The notes under the pieces: generated by a model
What the model saw: the letters and a program-made list of their open reading frames with translations, nothing else
Databases searched by the model: none
What the model was told of the DNA's origin: nothing
In this document: positions 1 to 10,177 of the stretch, piece by piece
How the letters are laid out: every line of letters starts with the position of its first letter
Numbering within the stretch: position 1 is the stretch's first letter
Origin: Dermacentor variabilis
Taxonomy: Eukaryota > Arthropoda > Arachnida > Ixodida > Ixodidae
Length of the DNA stretch: 64,000 nucleotides
Direction of reading: 5' to 3'
Assembly: GCF_050947875.1 (NCBI RefSeq)
Contig: NC_134569.1
Coordinates: forward strand, 263,263,100 to 263,327,099
Program-made: the position numbers and the translations under genes

Positions 1-20
1 ATACCAAGCTTATCTCCGTT

Positions 21-779
21 TTGCATTTTAATTCCCGTTCCGCTATTCACAAAGGTGACAGTACCTCTTGTCTTCTCAACCAATTTTCTTTCCAGTTCGA
101 CGTCATCATGGTTTCTGAAACTTGGTTTCAAAATAGCTACGATGTCGCCGGCCTGGATGGATATACTTCTTTTTACTTAAACCGTCAGAATAGGCGAGGG
201 GGTGGCGTTGCCCTTTATACTAAAAATAATTACCATTACGAATTGATGCCAGAATTTTCATTCATGAGTCTTGATTGCGAGATGTTAAATGTCAAGGACA
301 AGAAAAGGGTCTTATCAGTAATATGCCGCCCTCCGAGCGGAAGTATTGAGAATTTCATTGGTTGTTTTGGTAAGCTTCTGGAGTTCTGCTCATTTAATAA
401 TGTTCATTCTGTCTGTGGAGGCGACTTCAACATAAATATTTTAGATAAAGTAAGCATGTGCAGGAATTTAAACAATCTACTACTATCATTTGGCTTTACC
501 AATCTGATCACTACACCAAGGAGGGTTACTCAGTCTACCTCATCTGCCCTCGACCTTCTTGTTGCAAGTATAGAAACCTCAGTCTGCACCGCGGGTAGAC
601 TTTCTAATGATATTAGTGATCACTGTACAGTCTTTATAGTGTACGCACTAGGTAACAGTATCAAACAAAACATTGAATTACTTACCTACCAACACATTTC
701 TAACGAAGCACTGGATTTATTCAGTCTCGCTGTAGGTACGCAAAACTGGGATTCCGTGTTAAGAGAAAAAAAATGTTAA
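21..779 (+). pseudogene. LINE apurinic-like endonuclease domain, partial
   Basis: N-terminal part of LINE ORF2, the endonuclease that nicks target DNA to prime reverse transcription. The frame is open from the window edge and the first codon here is TTG, so there is no true start. Visible family residues are the N-terminal Asn in LHFNSRS, the Glu in VSETWF (about residue 33), GGDFN near residue 134, and the C-terminal SDISDHC pair. The frame ends in REKKC and a TAA at 777-779; the following frame is shifted by one base next to a run of eight A (about 767-774), so this is the same polyprotein broken by a homopolymer indel. Clear family assignment. Confidence 0.85.
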
Positions 780-810
780 CGAAGCATATAACAAGCTTCT
801 TGAACTATTT

Positions 811-2793
811 GTGCGCATCTACACTGCACATTTCCCCTTCAAGCAAGTTAGGAAATCAAAAACGATACGAAAACCGTGGATTATGAGTGAGCACATCAAA
901 ATGATAAAAAAGAAGAACCGTCTTTATCATGCGTTCTTGCACTCCAGATCAGAAATTAAACTTAAGGAATTCAAGACCGAAAGAATTAAACTGAATAAAA
1001 TACTAAGGCAGGCAAAAATAGATTACTATCAACGTCTGTTTTTTAAAATCAACAAGAAACGTCCGGATGCGGTTTGGAAAATAATCAATAATGTTTTAGG
1101 TCGTCAAACTAAAAGTAGTGTACCCAAGTCGATAAGCTACGCAAATTGCGAATTAATCGGTAAAGCACTCGCAGACCATTTCAATACTCATTTTGTGAAT
1201 GCAAGCGTTACGCACACCCATGACTCCCAAGTCATGTATACACTAGATAAATGTGTTTCAGAAACTATATTTATGGAGCCAACTGACGAACATGAGGTGT
1301 TTACAACAATAAAAAATCTTAATAACGGCAATGCATTGGATATTGACAATTTACCAATTAAGCCAATAAAATATGTCTTACATCACTTGCCATTTATCCG
1401 CAAGTTGGTCCATATATTCAATTTAGCAATAGAATCGGCGACTTTCCCAGATGGCATGAAACGAGCTAAAGTATCTGTGCTATACAAACATGGCGATATA
1501 AATAATGTTTCTAATTATAGACCAACATCTGTCCTACCCATTTTTTCCAAAGTGCTAGGAAAATTAATTGCTACTCGCCTAACAAAGGTTCTAGACAGAC
1601 ATGATGTAGTAACAAACTCACAGTTTGGTTTTAGAAAAGGTAGATCTACGGAAGCCGCCCTTTTATCCTTGAAAGAAAGTATTGTGCAAAGCATACAGAA
1701 CGGAGAATTCGCCCTCGGGCTCTTCATTGATTTTAGCAAGGCATTTGATTGCATCAGTCATGACATTCTTAAATATAAACTATCAATATGTGGAGTACGC
1801 GGACGTCCACTCACTTTAATGGAATCATATCTCAGAAATAGAACTCAGTGTGCATGTATTCACAACATCCTATCTTCTTTCTTAACACTTAAAAATGGAG
1901 TGCCGCAAGGGAGTGTTTTGGGCCCACTATTAGTTAGGTTATATATTAATGACTTAGTAAATATAGATCCTACAGTTGATTTCTTTATATATGCGGATGA
2001 TAGCACTATACTCTTCTGTGGAAAAGACGCAAAGGAACTAATTATCAGGTGTAATGCATTGCTAATGAAACTCTCTGATTCGTCACAGTCAAATGTGATC
2101 AGAATTAACCCCACTAAAACGAAAGCTATTCGTTTCAGAGCCAGAAACAAACCTTTTAAGTTGGAACATTCAATCACTTATTTAGGCAAACACATAGAAC
2201 TAGTTAATGAACAGAAAATACTTGGACTAATATTATCATGTCATTTGAGTTGGGATGCTCATTTTAATAACCTTCGAAACAAGTTTTCTGCAGTCGCCGG
2301 TGTACTATCTCGCTGTAGAGCTTACATGCCGACAAAAGCCAAGCTACAAATTTATCATGCATTGTTCACCTCGCAATTTAATTATTGCAATTTAGTATGG
2401 GCAACCACAACACGAACTAACATAAATAAAATACTTATATTACAAGAGGCGCTTTTCCGACACATTGCTAATATTATAGCCCGATCAACAACAAAAACAT
2501 TGTCACAAACATACCAAATCATAAGGGCAGATCGATACTACGTATATCGTCTTTTACAAATATTTTATTTTGCAAGGAAAGAATGGAGAGATTTTCTTAC
2601 ATCCCTAGCGACCTTGCAACACCATGACAAACCTGTGCATCTCAGAAACCCTGAACCTTGGCGTGTACCCCGCTTTCGCACCGAGTATAAGTTACGATAT
2701 ATTAAACACAATTTGCCGAAAATTCTAAATAATCATGTTCACGCTAATAAATTCTCTCGTATAGAGTTGAAGTTGTATTTCGTTAACCTATAA
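811..2793 (+). CDS. LINE reverse transcriptase, frame-shifted continuation of ORF2
   Basis: 660-codon open frame holding the RT of the same LINE. RT blocks in order: SNYRPTSVLPIFSKVLGKL, FGFRKGRSTEAAL, LFIDFSKAFDCISHDIL, NGVPQGSVLGPLL, and the catalytic YADD at about residues 393-396, followed by thumb and C-terminal domain with LSWDAHFN and FNYCNLVWATT. No RNase H follows, as usual in Jockey/CR1-type elements. The first Met is probably not a natural start, because the frame continues the endonuclease across the 770-810 frameshift. The frame has no internal stop, so the copy is fairly young, but the frameshift upstream makes the full ORF2 unusable. Confidence 0.92.
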   Translation: MRIYTAHFPFKQVRKSKTIRKPWIMSEHIKMIKKKNRLYHAFLHSRSEIKLKEFKTERIKLNKILRQAKIDYYQRLFFKINKKRPDAVWKIINNVLGRQTKSSVPKSISYANCELIGKALADHFNTHFVNASVTHTHDSQVMYTLDKCVSETIFMEPTDEHEVFTTIKNLNNGNALDIDNLPIKPIKYVLHHLPFIRKLVHIFNLAIESATFPDGMKRAKVSVLYKHGDINNVSNYRPTSVLPIFSKVLGKLIATRLTKVLDRHDVVTNSQFGFRKGRSTEAALLSLKESIVQSIQNGEFALGLFIDFSKAFDCISHDILKYKLSICGVRGRPLTLMESYLRNRTQCACIHNILSSFLTLKNGVPQGSVLGPLLVRLYINDLVNIDPTVDFFIYADDSTILFCGKDAKELIIRCNALLMKLSDSSQSNVIRINPTKTKAIRFRARNKPFKLEHSITYLGKHIELVNEQKILGLILSCHLSWDAHFNNLRNKFSAVAGVLSRCRAYMPTKAKLQIYHALFTSQFNYCNLVWATTTRTNINKILILQEALFRHIANIIARSTTKTLSQTYQIIRADRYYVYRLLQIFYFARKEWRDFLTSLATLQHHDKPVHLRNPEPWRVPRFRTEYKLRYIKHNLPKILNNHVHANKFSRIELKLYFVNL

Positions 2794-3090
2794 CATATAT
2801 ATTCATGTATAACGATGCATATAAATGATAATGTTTTCTTTTTTGCCTTTTTTGTTTTACTTGTACAAAAATTTCGTGTTGATTCTTACATATCCTATCA
2901 TAAGCATGTATCTGAGTTTTCAAATTTATGTTTAGTTTATGTTTAGTAAATTTCTGCTTCAGTTTTTTTTGTACCAAAAAGATTACTGTTATCGCGCTGC
3001 CATGTATAACGCCTCGTGGGACCAGTCAAGCTGCTGACGACAGCTTTTAGACTGGGAGGACGTTTCTAGTCTGTACTAGAAGAAAAATAA

Positions 3091-3112
3091 ACTTGAACTT
3101 GAACTTAAACTT
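3091..3112 (+). repeat. LINE 3' tail, (ACTTGA)n-like
   Basis: About three and a half copies of a six-base unit (ACTTGA/ACTTAA) directly after an AATAAA-like stretch. It is the typical non-poly(A) tail of CR1/L2-like LINEs and marks the 3' junction with the Gypsy host sequence at 3113. Confidence 0.75.
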
Positions 3113-3834
3113 AGCGCCTACTACAGACGCTTCGTCAAAAATTTTGCAAGAATCGCCGAACCACTAATGCGGCTAACAAGGGAAGACACGCCTTTCGTCT
3201 GGTTGAATGAGCAGGAGAATGCTTTCAATGAGCTTCGAAAGCGTCTTCAGGACCACCCAATTCTCGCTCATTTCGACGAGGGAACCCAAACTGATATTCA
3301 CACAGACGAAAGCAATTTAGGCCTCGGTGCCGTCCTTATTCATTGGCAAAATGGAGAGGAACGAGTCATTGCGTATGCTAGTCGAACACTTCCGAAGGCT
3401 GAGGTGAACTACTCAGCGACAGAAAAAGAGTGCCTCGCGGTGAGATGGGCCATCAGCAAGTTTAGACCATACTTATTGGCCGACCTTTCCGAGCTATCAG
3501 CGAATATCATTCATTGTGCTGGCTGGCGAATCTCAAAGACCCATCTGAACGGCTGGCAAGATGGAGTCTACGGCTGCAGGAATACGATATAACGGTCGCA
3601 TACAAGTCCGGTCAAAAGCACAATGATGGAGATTGCTTGTCACGTGCACCGATTGAATACGCGGAATCTACGCTTAGGGAAAATGGACAAGGTTGCCCGT
3701 TCCTAGTACCTGTGACAACATCGCAAATGGCTCAGCATCAGCGATCTGACGCGGAGTTACGCCTGCTCATTGATTGCCTAGAAGGACACCCTGTCGACAT
3801 TCCACAGTCCGCAGCTTGTCGTCACTCGTCCTGA
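3113..3834 (+). pseudogene. Gypsy RT connection and RNase H remnant
   Basis: The sequence opens with the AYYRRFVKNFARIAEPL block that follows the RT palm in Gypsy pol, then the RNase H core: IHTDESNLGLGAVL (catalytic Asp), VIAYASRTL, and TEKECLAVRWAISKFRPYL (Glu). Near 3500-3550 the frame shifts; the tail continues in another frame with VAYKSGQKHNDGDCLSR (the HxxAD-type end of RNase H). The copy is thus split over two frames (about 3113-3592 and 3514-3834). The segment 3830-3900 is poorly conserved and contains TGA and TAA stops before the integrase begins. Confidence 0.88.
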
Positions 3835-3920
3835 GAAATAATGTTCTTTACTAAATAAATTTTGAACATAGTGCAGAGACATTTCTGCTCGTCGAACCTT
3901 CAAAGTTACGACTCGAGATA

Positions 3921-4974
3921 TTGGAAGCATGCCACGACGACCCAGCAGCAGGACATTTAGGAGTGAGCAGTACATTCGCACACATCCGCATGAAGTATTA
4001 CTGGCCAAAGTTAATGAATTCTGTGCCGCACTACGTAAGAACCTGCCAGGACTGTCAAAAACGTAAAATACCACCATTCAAGCCAGCAGGTCTCCTACAA
4101 CCGATACAGTCACCGGAAACTCCATTTGGACAAGTAAGAATGGACTTACTTGGCCCCTTTCCCACATCGTCATCAGGAAAGCGTTGGATCGTAGTTGCAA
4201 CTGACTACCTAACTCGACTTGCCGAGACAGGGTCTCTTGTGAAGGGAGCGGCCAGTGAAGTAGCTGATTTTTTTGTCACTAACATAGTACTACGGCACGG
4301 TGCCCCTAAAGTTCTCATCATGGACCGAGGAACCATATTTACTGCGCTCCATTATGAAATTGAGGCACAGCAGCCACCGAATAACCACCCCACATCATCC
4401 GCAGACAAATGGACTGACTGAGCGACTGAACAGAACGCTGACTGATATGCGGTCAATATACGTGGACACGGAGCACCGAACATGGGACAGGATTCTACCT
4501 TACGCAAAGTTCGCGTACAATACCGCTGTGCAAGAGACGACACAAATTACAACTTTCCAACTCGTTTTTGGCCGGACCGTCTCCACAACCTTAGATGCAA
4601 TGCTACCAGTAGATGAGCTTTCCGAAAATGACAATGGCGTCAGCGACTTCACACAAAGAGCTGAAGAAGCACGGCAGCTGGCGCGACAGCGCAATAAGCA
4701 GCAACAGCAAACCGACGCGGACCGATACAAGATGCGACGAAGAGACGTCCAGTATGACCCTGGAGACAACGTATGGGTGTGGACTCCCGTACAGATGCGC
4801 GGCCTATCCGAGAAGCTTCTTCGTCGTTATTTTGGCCCGTATAGGATAATTCACCGAATTAATTTGTTGAACTACGAAGTTGCTCCAGAAGGTCAAGTAA
4901 CCTCATCACAACGGCGGCATCAAACAGAAATCGTCCACGCCGTCCGAATAAAACCGTACTACGACAGGCAATAA
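3921..4974 (+). pseudogene. Gypsy integrase with GPY C-terminal domain, frameshifted
   Basis: Integrase of the same element, which inserts the cDNA into chromosomal DNA. The first frame (3921-4421) shows the HHCC zinc domain (CHDDPAAGHLG, RTCQDCQKRK) and the catalytic core with MDLLGPF (first Asp) and LIMDRGT (second Asp). A frameshift lies near 4340-4400. The second frame (4300-4974) continues with HPQTNGLTERLNRTL, containing the catalytic Glu, then the C-terminal domain with the GPY motif (RRYFGPYRI) and ends at TAA 4972-4974. DDE residues are visible but spread over two frames. Confidence 0.9.
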
Positions 4975-5070
4975 CTGCTTCCGCCTACAAGCATTGCGAA
5001 TTCATGACAGTCTAGAAACCACCACCCTCTGTATGAGCATCTGGACGATGCACTCTTGGAAGGGGGACAA

Positions 5071-5361
5071 TGACACAATTTCATTTCAAATTACGCGTGC
5101 CAGCCGCCTATTGCGCCGTCCAGCTGTTTACTGCTACCTGCGAAAGATAGCAAGATAGCGGCAGTGAAGTAGCCAACACGGGCTCGCAAGGCACGCGCAA
5201 TCGGAGCAACGTACCATCAGTGCCGGATACGAGGAAAGAGGTGCGGGTCTCTTGCGAAAAGATTGTGGACGTTCTAGTGAGGCTCTTGTTTAGCTGTTTG
5301 TCAGGCACAAGTTCGGCCAAGGTAGAGTGATTAAAGCACCATCGCTCAACTGAGCGTTACA
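5071..5361 (+). repeat. Gypsy 3' LTR
   Basis: Starts TGACAC directly after the purine tract AAGGGGGACAA and ends GCGTTACA, giving TG...CA ends and a length of about 291 bp. No second copy is in the window, so the right boundary is inferred from the CA terminus only. Confidence 0.55.
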
Positions 5362-5547
5362 GTATATATCAAGTGGCACTAGCGTGGCGCCAGAAGTTCG
5401 GTTCGGCCAGCGCTGGTCGATTTGTTAATAAATTACGCTCCAACTGGTATAACACCCTCCACTGGTGGTGGTTAAACGTTGTCAGAAGAGATGGGAGCAC
5501 TACGTAACTTACAGAAAGGTTGAAATCCGGGCCAGTTGGTACATACT

Positions 5548-5726
5548 TTAAGGAAAAAAAGAATAAAAAACACAAAGGACAAGAGGATAGGTTCACGCCA
5601 CAACGACTGGACTAGCGACTGGGACCACGCCCTTTCTAATAACGCTCAGTTGATAGTCCAGTCGTTGTGGTGTGAACCTCTCCTCTTGTCCTTTACTTTG
5701 TGTTTTCTGACTGGTTTTTTCCTTAA
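5548..5726. repeat. Foldback with about 67-bp arms, PLE-terminus type
   Basis: Arms 5548-5614 and 5654-5726 are inverted copies (CCACAACGACTGGACTA against TAGTCCAGTCGTTGTGG and outwards), with a 39-base loop. The loop edge carries CAGTTGATAG, a motif that also occurs at 62107 and, reversed, near 7165-7180, beside PLE sequence. I infer two head-to-head PLE terminal repeats. RNA from here could form a long hairpin. Confidence 0.7.
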
Positions 5727-6890
5727 AATACGTAACTTAACCTTATGTGGTTACAATAAATTTTATGGTGCTCACAGCTCATACATATTTAAAGAAATAA
5801 GGGATAGACGGACATAGAACATGCTCTGACTTCCAAATGATTGTATTCGTGTAAGGAATTGAATTGGAGGAAAGAAAACAAGGAAAGCGATTCATATCAC
5901 AAATCAACTGAAATTTTTTTTTATGCAAGTGCCCGCAATTCGCTAAAACACTGGCAAAAATAATACTTGGCAAGTTAGGGCTGCTACTACTCGCAGCTCA
6001 CCACACCTCATACCACAGGACATCATTCTAAGGCCATTTACCCGCCTCGTGTTCGCCATTCAGCCCACCTTCGTTCTATTTCACGAGTTCCGCCAAGGAC
6101 TGGAATATTCTCATACCTCTGACGTCCATGCACACACCAATCCAACTCAAATGAAGCATGTCAACGAAGGAATTATGTAACTCAAGCCAACCTGTATGTA
6201 ATACAGCTTCAATGGTGCATTGGAGGTACCTAATGAAAGAGAGAGAGAACATTTTTAAGGAGGCTAGCCAGGTTGAGCCCGGTAGACTGCCCTGCACTGG
6301 GGAAGCATGAGAATAAAGAGAGAATTTCACACTTTGCGCTCGTACACACACAATCAAGCGTTCATCGCTGCATCAATCGCAAGCGGCCATATAGGCTGGT
6401 ACACTTCAGGGAACGCAGCAATACCTTTGTGCGTTTTTACGTATCAGACGCACTAAGTCCCAAGATCTCCTGCTCTGCGAAAGGCCTATCATCTGTGCAC
6501 CCTAAAGCTGTACAACGGAGAATCCTCTCACGTTAACATAGAAATAAATAAGCTATGTGCACGCTGGGAACATCAGTATCGAAAGGAAACGTTATAAACT
6601 CTTTAAGGCTTACATGCTATTTTACTTAAGTGTTCGCAGTGCCTGACTTTCCTTCTTCGCAACAAGTAAATATTAGTAGCCATACATTCAATTCATTTCG
6701 CCATACACACGGTCGGAACTATTGGGCGAAAGCGGAGCGAAACAGCTTTACTGGGCCCACAGCCTGTAGAGCTCAACGCTATGAAAGAGTAGGCAGCATA
6801 CAACCTTTTCAACCGGCTTACAATGATCTATGTGTAGTAGGCACACATTAGTTTTTCTGATTAGCTATGCTATGAGTTGCTGTACTTAGT
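5727..6890. other. Unassigned DNA
   Basis: No recognised coding motif, RNA gene or repeat boundary. Short open frames exist on both strands but show no family motif or compositional support. Confidence 0.6.
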
Positions 6891-6891
6891 G

Positions 6892-6920
6892 ATATTTATT
6901 TATTTATTTATTTATTTATT
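6892..6920. repeat. (TTTA)n microsatellite
   Basis: About seven uninterrupted copies of the tetranucleotide. Confidence 0.9.
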
Positions 6921-7089
6921 CATACAGCACATGAAGGTACTGGCCCTTGCAAGAGATCCGTATACAACAATGCCTTCAATGAACGTACAATGTTACACTT
7001 AGGTTAGGTTTCTTTTCAAACAGAGAGACAGGCTTATTGCTGTGCATGTCGGGTGGGTAGACACATCGAAGAACGAAGGATACGTGTGG

Positions 7090-7382
7090 TAGATTCATTA
7101 TGCAAAAAAGAAGTGAGGCGTGCAGACAGGCCACAAGAGTAGAGAAGTGGACAACACGAACGCCGACTATCAACTGAAGGGAGCACTGAGGCGAAAAAAG
7201 AAAGAAGACACAAAACAAATCTGCGCATGCTCACGAATGGTACCACCACGTCTCAGTCGTGTACACGTGCCAGTCTACGTGAGAGATAACTGTTAAGGCA
7301 CTTATTCTCTTCCTTACGAAAAGTAATCGAAGGCAGACTCACGCACGCACTTCCACCATTATAGATATGCCATGCCTCTACC
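7090..7382 (-). mobile_element. PLE 3' flank (minus strand), low-certainty part
   Basis: On the minus strand this lies directly downstream of the PLE endonuclease remnant at 7645-8221, past the SINE. It contains on the plus strand GACAACACGAACGCCGACTA and the reversed CAGTTGATAG motif (near 7165-7180), a signature that recurs near other PLE ends in this window (19344, 62107). I take it as the 3' untranslated/terminal part of that PLE; the limits are uncertain. Confidence 0.45.
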
Positions 7383-7394
7383 ATAAGACGCGTA

Positions 7395-7632
7395 ACCCGC
7401 CGTGGTTGCTCAGTGGCTATGGTGTTGGGCTGCTGAGCACGAGGTCGCGGGATCGAATCCCGGCCACGGCGGCCGCATTTTCGATGGGGGCGAAATGCGA
7501 AAACACCCGTGTACTTAGATTTAGGTGCACGTTAAAGAACCCCAGGTGGTCAAAATTTCCGGAGTCCTCCACTACGGCGTGCCTCATAATCAGAAAATGG
7601 TTTTGGCACGTAAAACCCCAAATATTATTATT
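7395..7632 (+). mobile_element. tRNA-derived SINE, copy 1
   Basis: About 238-bp SINE with a tRNA-like head: box A region GTTGCTCAGTGG and box B GGGATCGAATCCC, then a body with GGAGTCCTCCACTACGGCG and GGTTTTGGCACGTAAAACCCC and an (ATT)n tail. It is bounded by a 12-bp target-site duplication, ATAAGACGCGTA, at 7383-7394 and 7633-7644. It resembles the ixodid tick SINE Ruka from memory; not verified. The insertion lies in the end of a PLE endonuclease frame on the opposite strand. Confidence 0.92.
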
Positions 7633-7644
7633 ATAAGACGCGTA

Positions 7645-8221
7645 TCTTCATTCTTATGCCTATACAATACCGTGCATTCATATAACTCTGGGTGCAGTTA
7701 AAATCTCGGCAATGTAGCGAGAGATTAGAAGGCGATCCACCGATTAACGACCTTTTATGTTTCATTAACCTCTGCTTGATACACCGTCCAGTTTGCCCTA
7801 CGTAGAACTGGCCAGAGCTAAGGGAAATTTTATAAACCACACCCATACGACAGTCAGTAAAACTGCTGCTCTTATTGTGCTTCACTGGACAAATATTTGT
7901 TAGTTTCCTGCCTTTTACCCGCTACTTTTTTCTTTGTACGGCAGCGTATATCTTACCCAGCTTATTGAGAGCAGTGAAAGCAACATTAACATCATATCTA
8001 CTTGCAACTTTTTTAAGCCTGTGCGACACTGAATGAATATACGGAATAGCCACTACTCTTTTTTTGCTATTACTGCTTTCTGTTCTCACGTCTGACCCTC
8101 TCGAAACCGACGTTTTGGGCGCTCAGTCACGGTGACCACTGCTACACTATGATAACCTGCTTCCAATAGGCGCCGGACCAGCGCATTAAAAGTGGCGCTC
8201 ATTTTGCGCATGCAGGATCTG
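7645..8221 (-). pseudogene. PLE endonuclease (GIY-YIG) remnant
   Basis: Minus-strand C-terminal part of a Penelope-like element. Read 5' to 3' on the minus strand it starts at the LINE insertion (8221) with MRKMSATFNALVRRLLEAGY, a linker typical of PLEs between RT and endonuclease, and ends with GVVYKISLSSGQFYVGQTGRCIKQRLMKH, the GIY-YIG nuclease core (about 7750-7850). The continuous frame of the nuclease is 7631-7885; upstream frames are shifted. The nuclease end is cut by SINE copy 1. The RT half of the same element lies at 13804-14690, separated by the LINE. Confidence 0.85.
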
Positions 8222-8516
8222 AGGTCGCCATCTTGCCGCCGAGCAGTGCGGACGTGTTTCGCATGGGCTACCGAGTTTCGACCGATTTTCGGCAACATTA
8301 TCGACTGCGACGAACAGGGAACATCACACCGAAGTCAGTGAGGGTGCTCTGCACCTAACCGCTACGTTTTGGAGACAAGACCTTCTAATAGCCAGGTTTC
8401 GGGCACTTGTCCCCCGAGCCGCACGTAGTCGAGCTGGGCCTACTTTAGGCCTAACGCGACTAGGGCCTCTCCCTGCCGCTGCCGGCGAAGACCGCCGCCG
8501 CCGGCGCCGAGCCCGA

Positions 8517-10109
8517 ATGGAGTGTACCGTGGATGGGGAGGATATCTCCCCGGAAGAATACAAAAACAAAAAGCACTGGACCTCGGACATCAAGGCCCAC
8601 GACCTCGTCCACCCGAAGAAGACGACTGCGACGCTGCTTGCGTCATCCATCACGAGCAACGACGGCAACGGCAAGGCCGCCGAGAAAGAGAAATTGGCCG
8701 CTGGCCGACCAACAATCAGAAGAAGACCGCTTCTTCGCCTCCCGGCCACGGATTCCAAAGTGGTTTTCAGACCGAAAGGAGGCCTCGATCCCCGTTCCCG
8801 CACCGCCACCACCCTCCTGCAACCGGAATGCCCGGGGTGCGACACGCACATCGCTACAGCTCGAAAGCAAGACCAGGTGCGTGTTAACCCAACCAATTCT
8901 TTCACCGTGAGCTCTCCATCGGCGGAGGGAATCAAGAAATACGTCAGTCTACGAAACCTCAGAATGATCGACCAGACATACCCTGTCAATGCTTACATTG
9001 CGGCCCCGGACGAAGCCATCAAGGGAATTGCCTACAACGTGCTCGAAGACCAAACCCACGAGCAAATCCTCGAAGACATCCAGGACCACAACAAAGGGTG
9101 CCAAATTGCAGAAAAAAGAAGGCTAGGCAAGTCCTCATTGTTACTAACAACCTTTAATGGAACCCAAAAGGTACCCAGCCAAATCCGTTTGTTCGGAGGA
9201 CTATACTCGTGCTACCCCTTCCGTGCCAAAACGAAAGCCTGCTTTAACTGCCGACGGGCCGGACACAGAGCCGACGGCTGCCCGAGGGAAAAGACCAACC
9301 TGTTCAACCGCTGCGGGACGCAACACCCGGCCAAGGAGAAACCGGACTGCACCCCAAAATACATCCTGTGCAACGGAGATCATTTCACGGGCACCAGAAG
9401 CTGCAAGGCCCACTTCGAAAGACCCAACTACAAGAGAAGAAGACCCACCGAAAGCCAATGGCGATGTGGACAAGACAGCGGAGGACACCATTCCAGGAGC
9501 CGGGAAAGGTCCAACTCCAGCCAAAGACGCTGGAGAAGCCGGAGCCGCTCCATCTCCTTCCCTCCCCTCCCGAAAGCCGACAGTCAAGGACGTCCAAAAC
9601 AGGTGAGCTGGAAACCACAGACCTCCCGCGAGAGAGCTGGCAACGCAAAGCTCAGGGCTATGATTGAAAAACAAAATGAAACAATCCTAGAGCTTAAGGA
9701 AATCATTGTAAACCTACAGGGTAGAAACTCTCCCCAGAAGGAAACACAAAGCTCAAAACAACGCACCCCTTCTACGAGACCCAACAGCTCAGTACCCCCC
9801 TCCTCGGCATCCTCGCGTACCTCGTCACCACAACGAAGCCCCCCTGCTAAAAAGAGAACGATCGAAACGGTCAAAGGCGCGGAAAGCCCCACCCTAAACG
9901 ATGTAATTCACCTAATCCAAGGCATGAACACCCGACTTGATCGCATGGAGGAGAAGATGGTAGCAACCGAAGACAGAATCAGGGCAGACATAAAGGAACA
10001 AATTGGTGCGTTAGCTACGCAGCTAAACGGACGCACGCACGCCCTCGAGACCAGACTAAGCCAAACAGAGGCTACCGTAGTCACGATACAAACTCGCAGA
10101 TCATGCTGA
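8517..10109 (+). CDS. LINE ORF1, zinc-knuckle RNA-binding protein
   Basis: 530-codon intact frame starting ATGGAGTGTACC after a GC-rich 5' UTR. ORF1 proteins of I-type LINEs coat the element RNA. A CCHC knuckle, CFNCRRAGHRADGC (CX2CX4HX4C), starts at about residue 242; two degenerate Cys/His clusters follow (to about residue 300). The centre (about 300-370) is basic and Arg/Ser-rich. Two coiled-coil-like segments are visible: about residues 381-400 (KQNETILELKEIIVNLQ) and about 465-525 (MNTRLDRMEEKMVATEDRI onward). The frame is intact although ORF2 behind it is not. ORF2 begins about 70 bases downstream. Confidence 0.85.
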   Translation: MECTVDGEDISPEEYKNKKHWTSDIKAHDLVHPKKTTATLLASSITSNDGNGKAAEKEKLAAGRPTIRRRPLLRLPATDSKVVFRPKGGLDPRSRTATTLLQPECPGCDTHIATARKQDQVRVNPTNSFTVSSPSAEGIKKYVSLRNLRMIDQTYPVNAYIAAPDEAIKGIAYNVLEDQTHEQILEDIQDHNKGCQIAEKRRLGKSSLLLTTFNGTQKVPSQIRLFGGLYSCYPFRAKTKACFNCRRAGHRADGCPREKTNLFNRCGTQHPAKEKPDCTPKYILCNGDHFTGTRSCKAHFERPNYKRRRPTESQWRCGQDSGGHHSRSRERSNSSQRRWRSRSRSISFPPLPKADSQGRPKQVSWKPQTSRERAGNAKLRAMIEKQNETILELKEIIVNLQGRNSPQKETQSSKQRTPSTRPNSSVPPSSASSRTSSPQRSPPAKKRTIETVKGAESPTLNDVIHLIQGMNTRLDRMEEKMVATEDRIRADIKEQIGALATQLNGRTHALETRLSQTEATVVTIQTRRSC

Positions 10110-10177
10110 GCAACTTGCAGCGATCTCACTATCCAAATCCGGTCTTATCAACGCTCAGGTACAGAGAGCAAACCAAT

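Larger units (their letters stand above)
1..3112 (+). mobile_element. LINE, Jockey/CR1 group, 5' end outside window
   Basis: Non-LTR retrotransposon entering the window inside its endonuclease domain and running through reverse transcriptase to a 3' UTR (2794-3090) and a short 3' tandem tail (3091-3112). The order apurinic-type endonuclease, RT, short-repeat tail instead of poly(A) is that of the Jockey/CR1/L2 assemblage; I cannot fix the clade. Directly after the tail the sequence becomes a Gypsy RT/RNase H connection, so the LINE is inserted in that Gypsy element. The 5' junction and its target-site duplication lie outside the window. One frameshift separates endonuclease from RT. Confidence 0.9.
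3113..5361 (+). mobile_element. Ty3/Gypsy element, 3' part with 3' LTR
   Basis: Pol C-terminal half of a Gypsy element (RT connection, RNase H, integrase with GPY motif) followed by a polypurine tract (about 5058-5068) and an LTR. Its 5' part would lie left of the LINE at 1-3112, outside the window. The integrase C-terminus resembles that of the minus-strand Gypsy at 50076-57110 (RAEEARQLA, LRRYFGPY), so the two belong to related families. Frames are broken at about 3550, 3830-3900 and 4350. Confidence 0.9.

Noticed and set aside
7395..7470. tRNA gene
   Set aside because: The tRNA-like head belongs to a SINE with TSDs and recurs in five copies; the cloverleaf is incomplete and there is no isolated gene.
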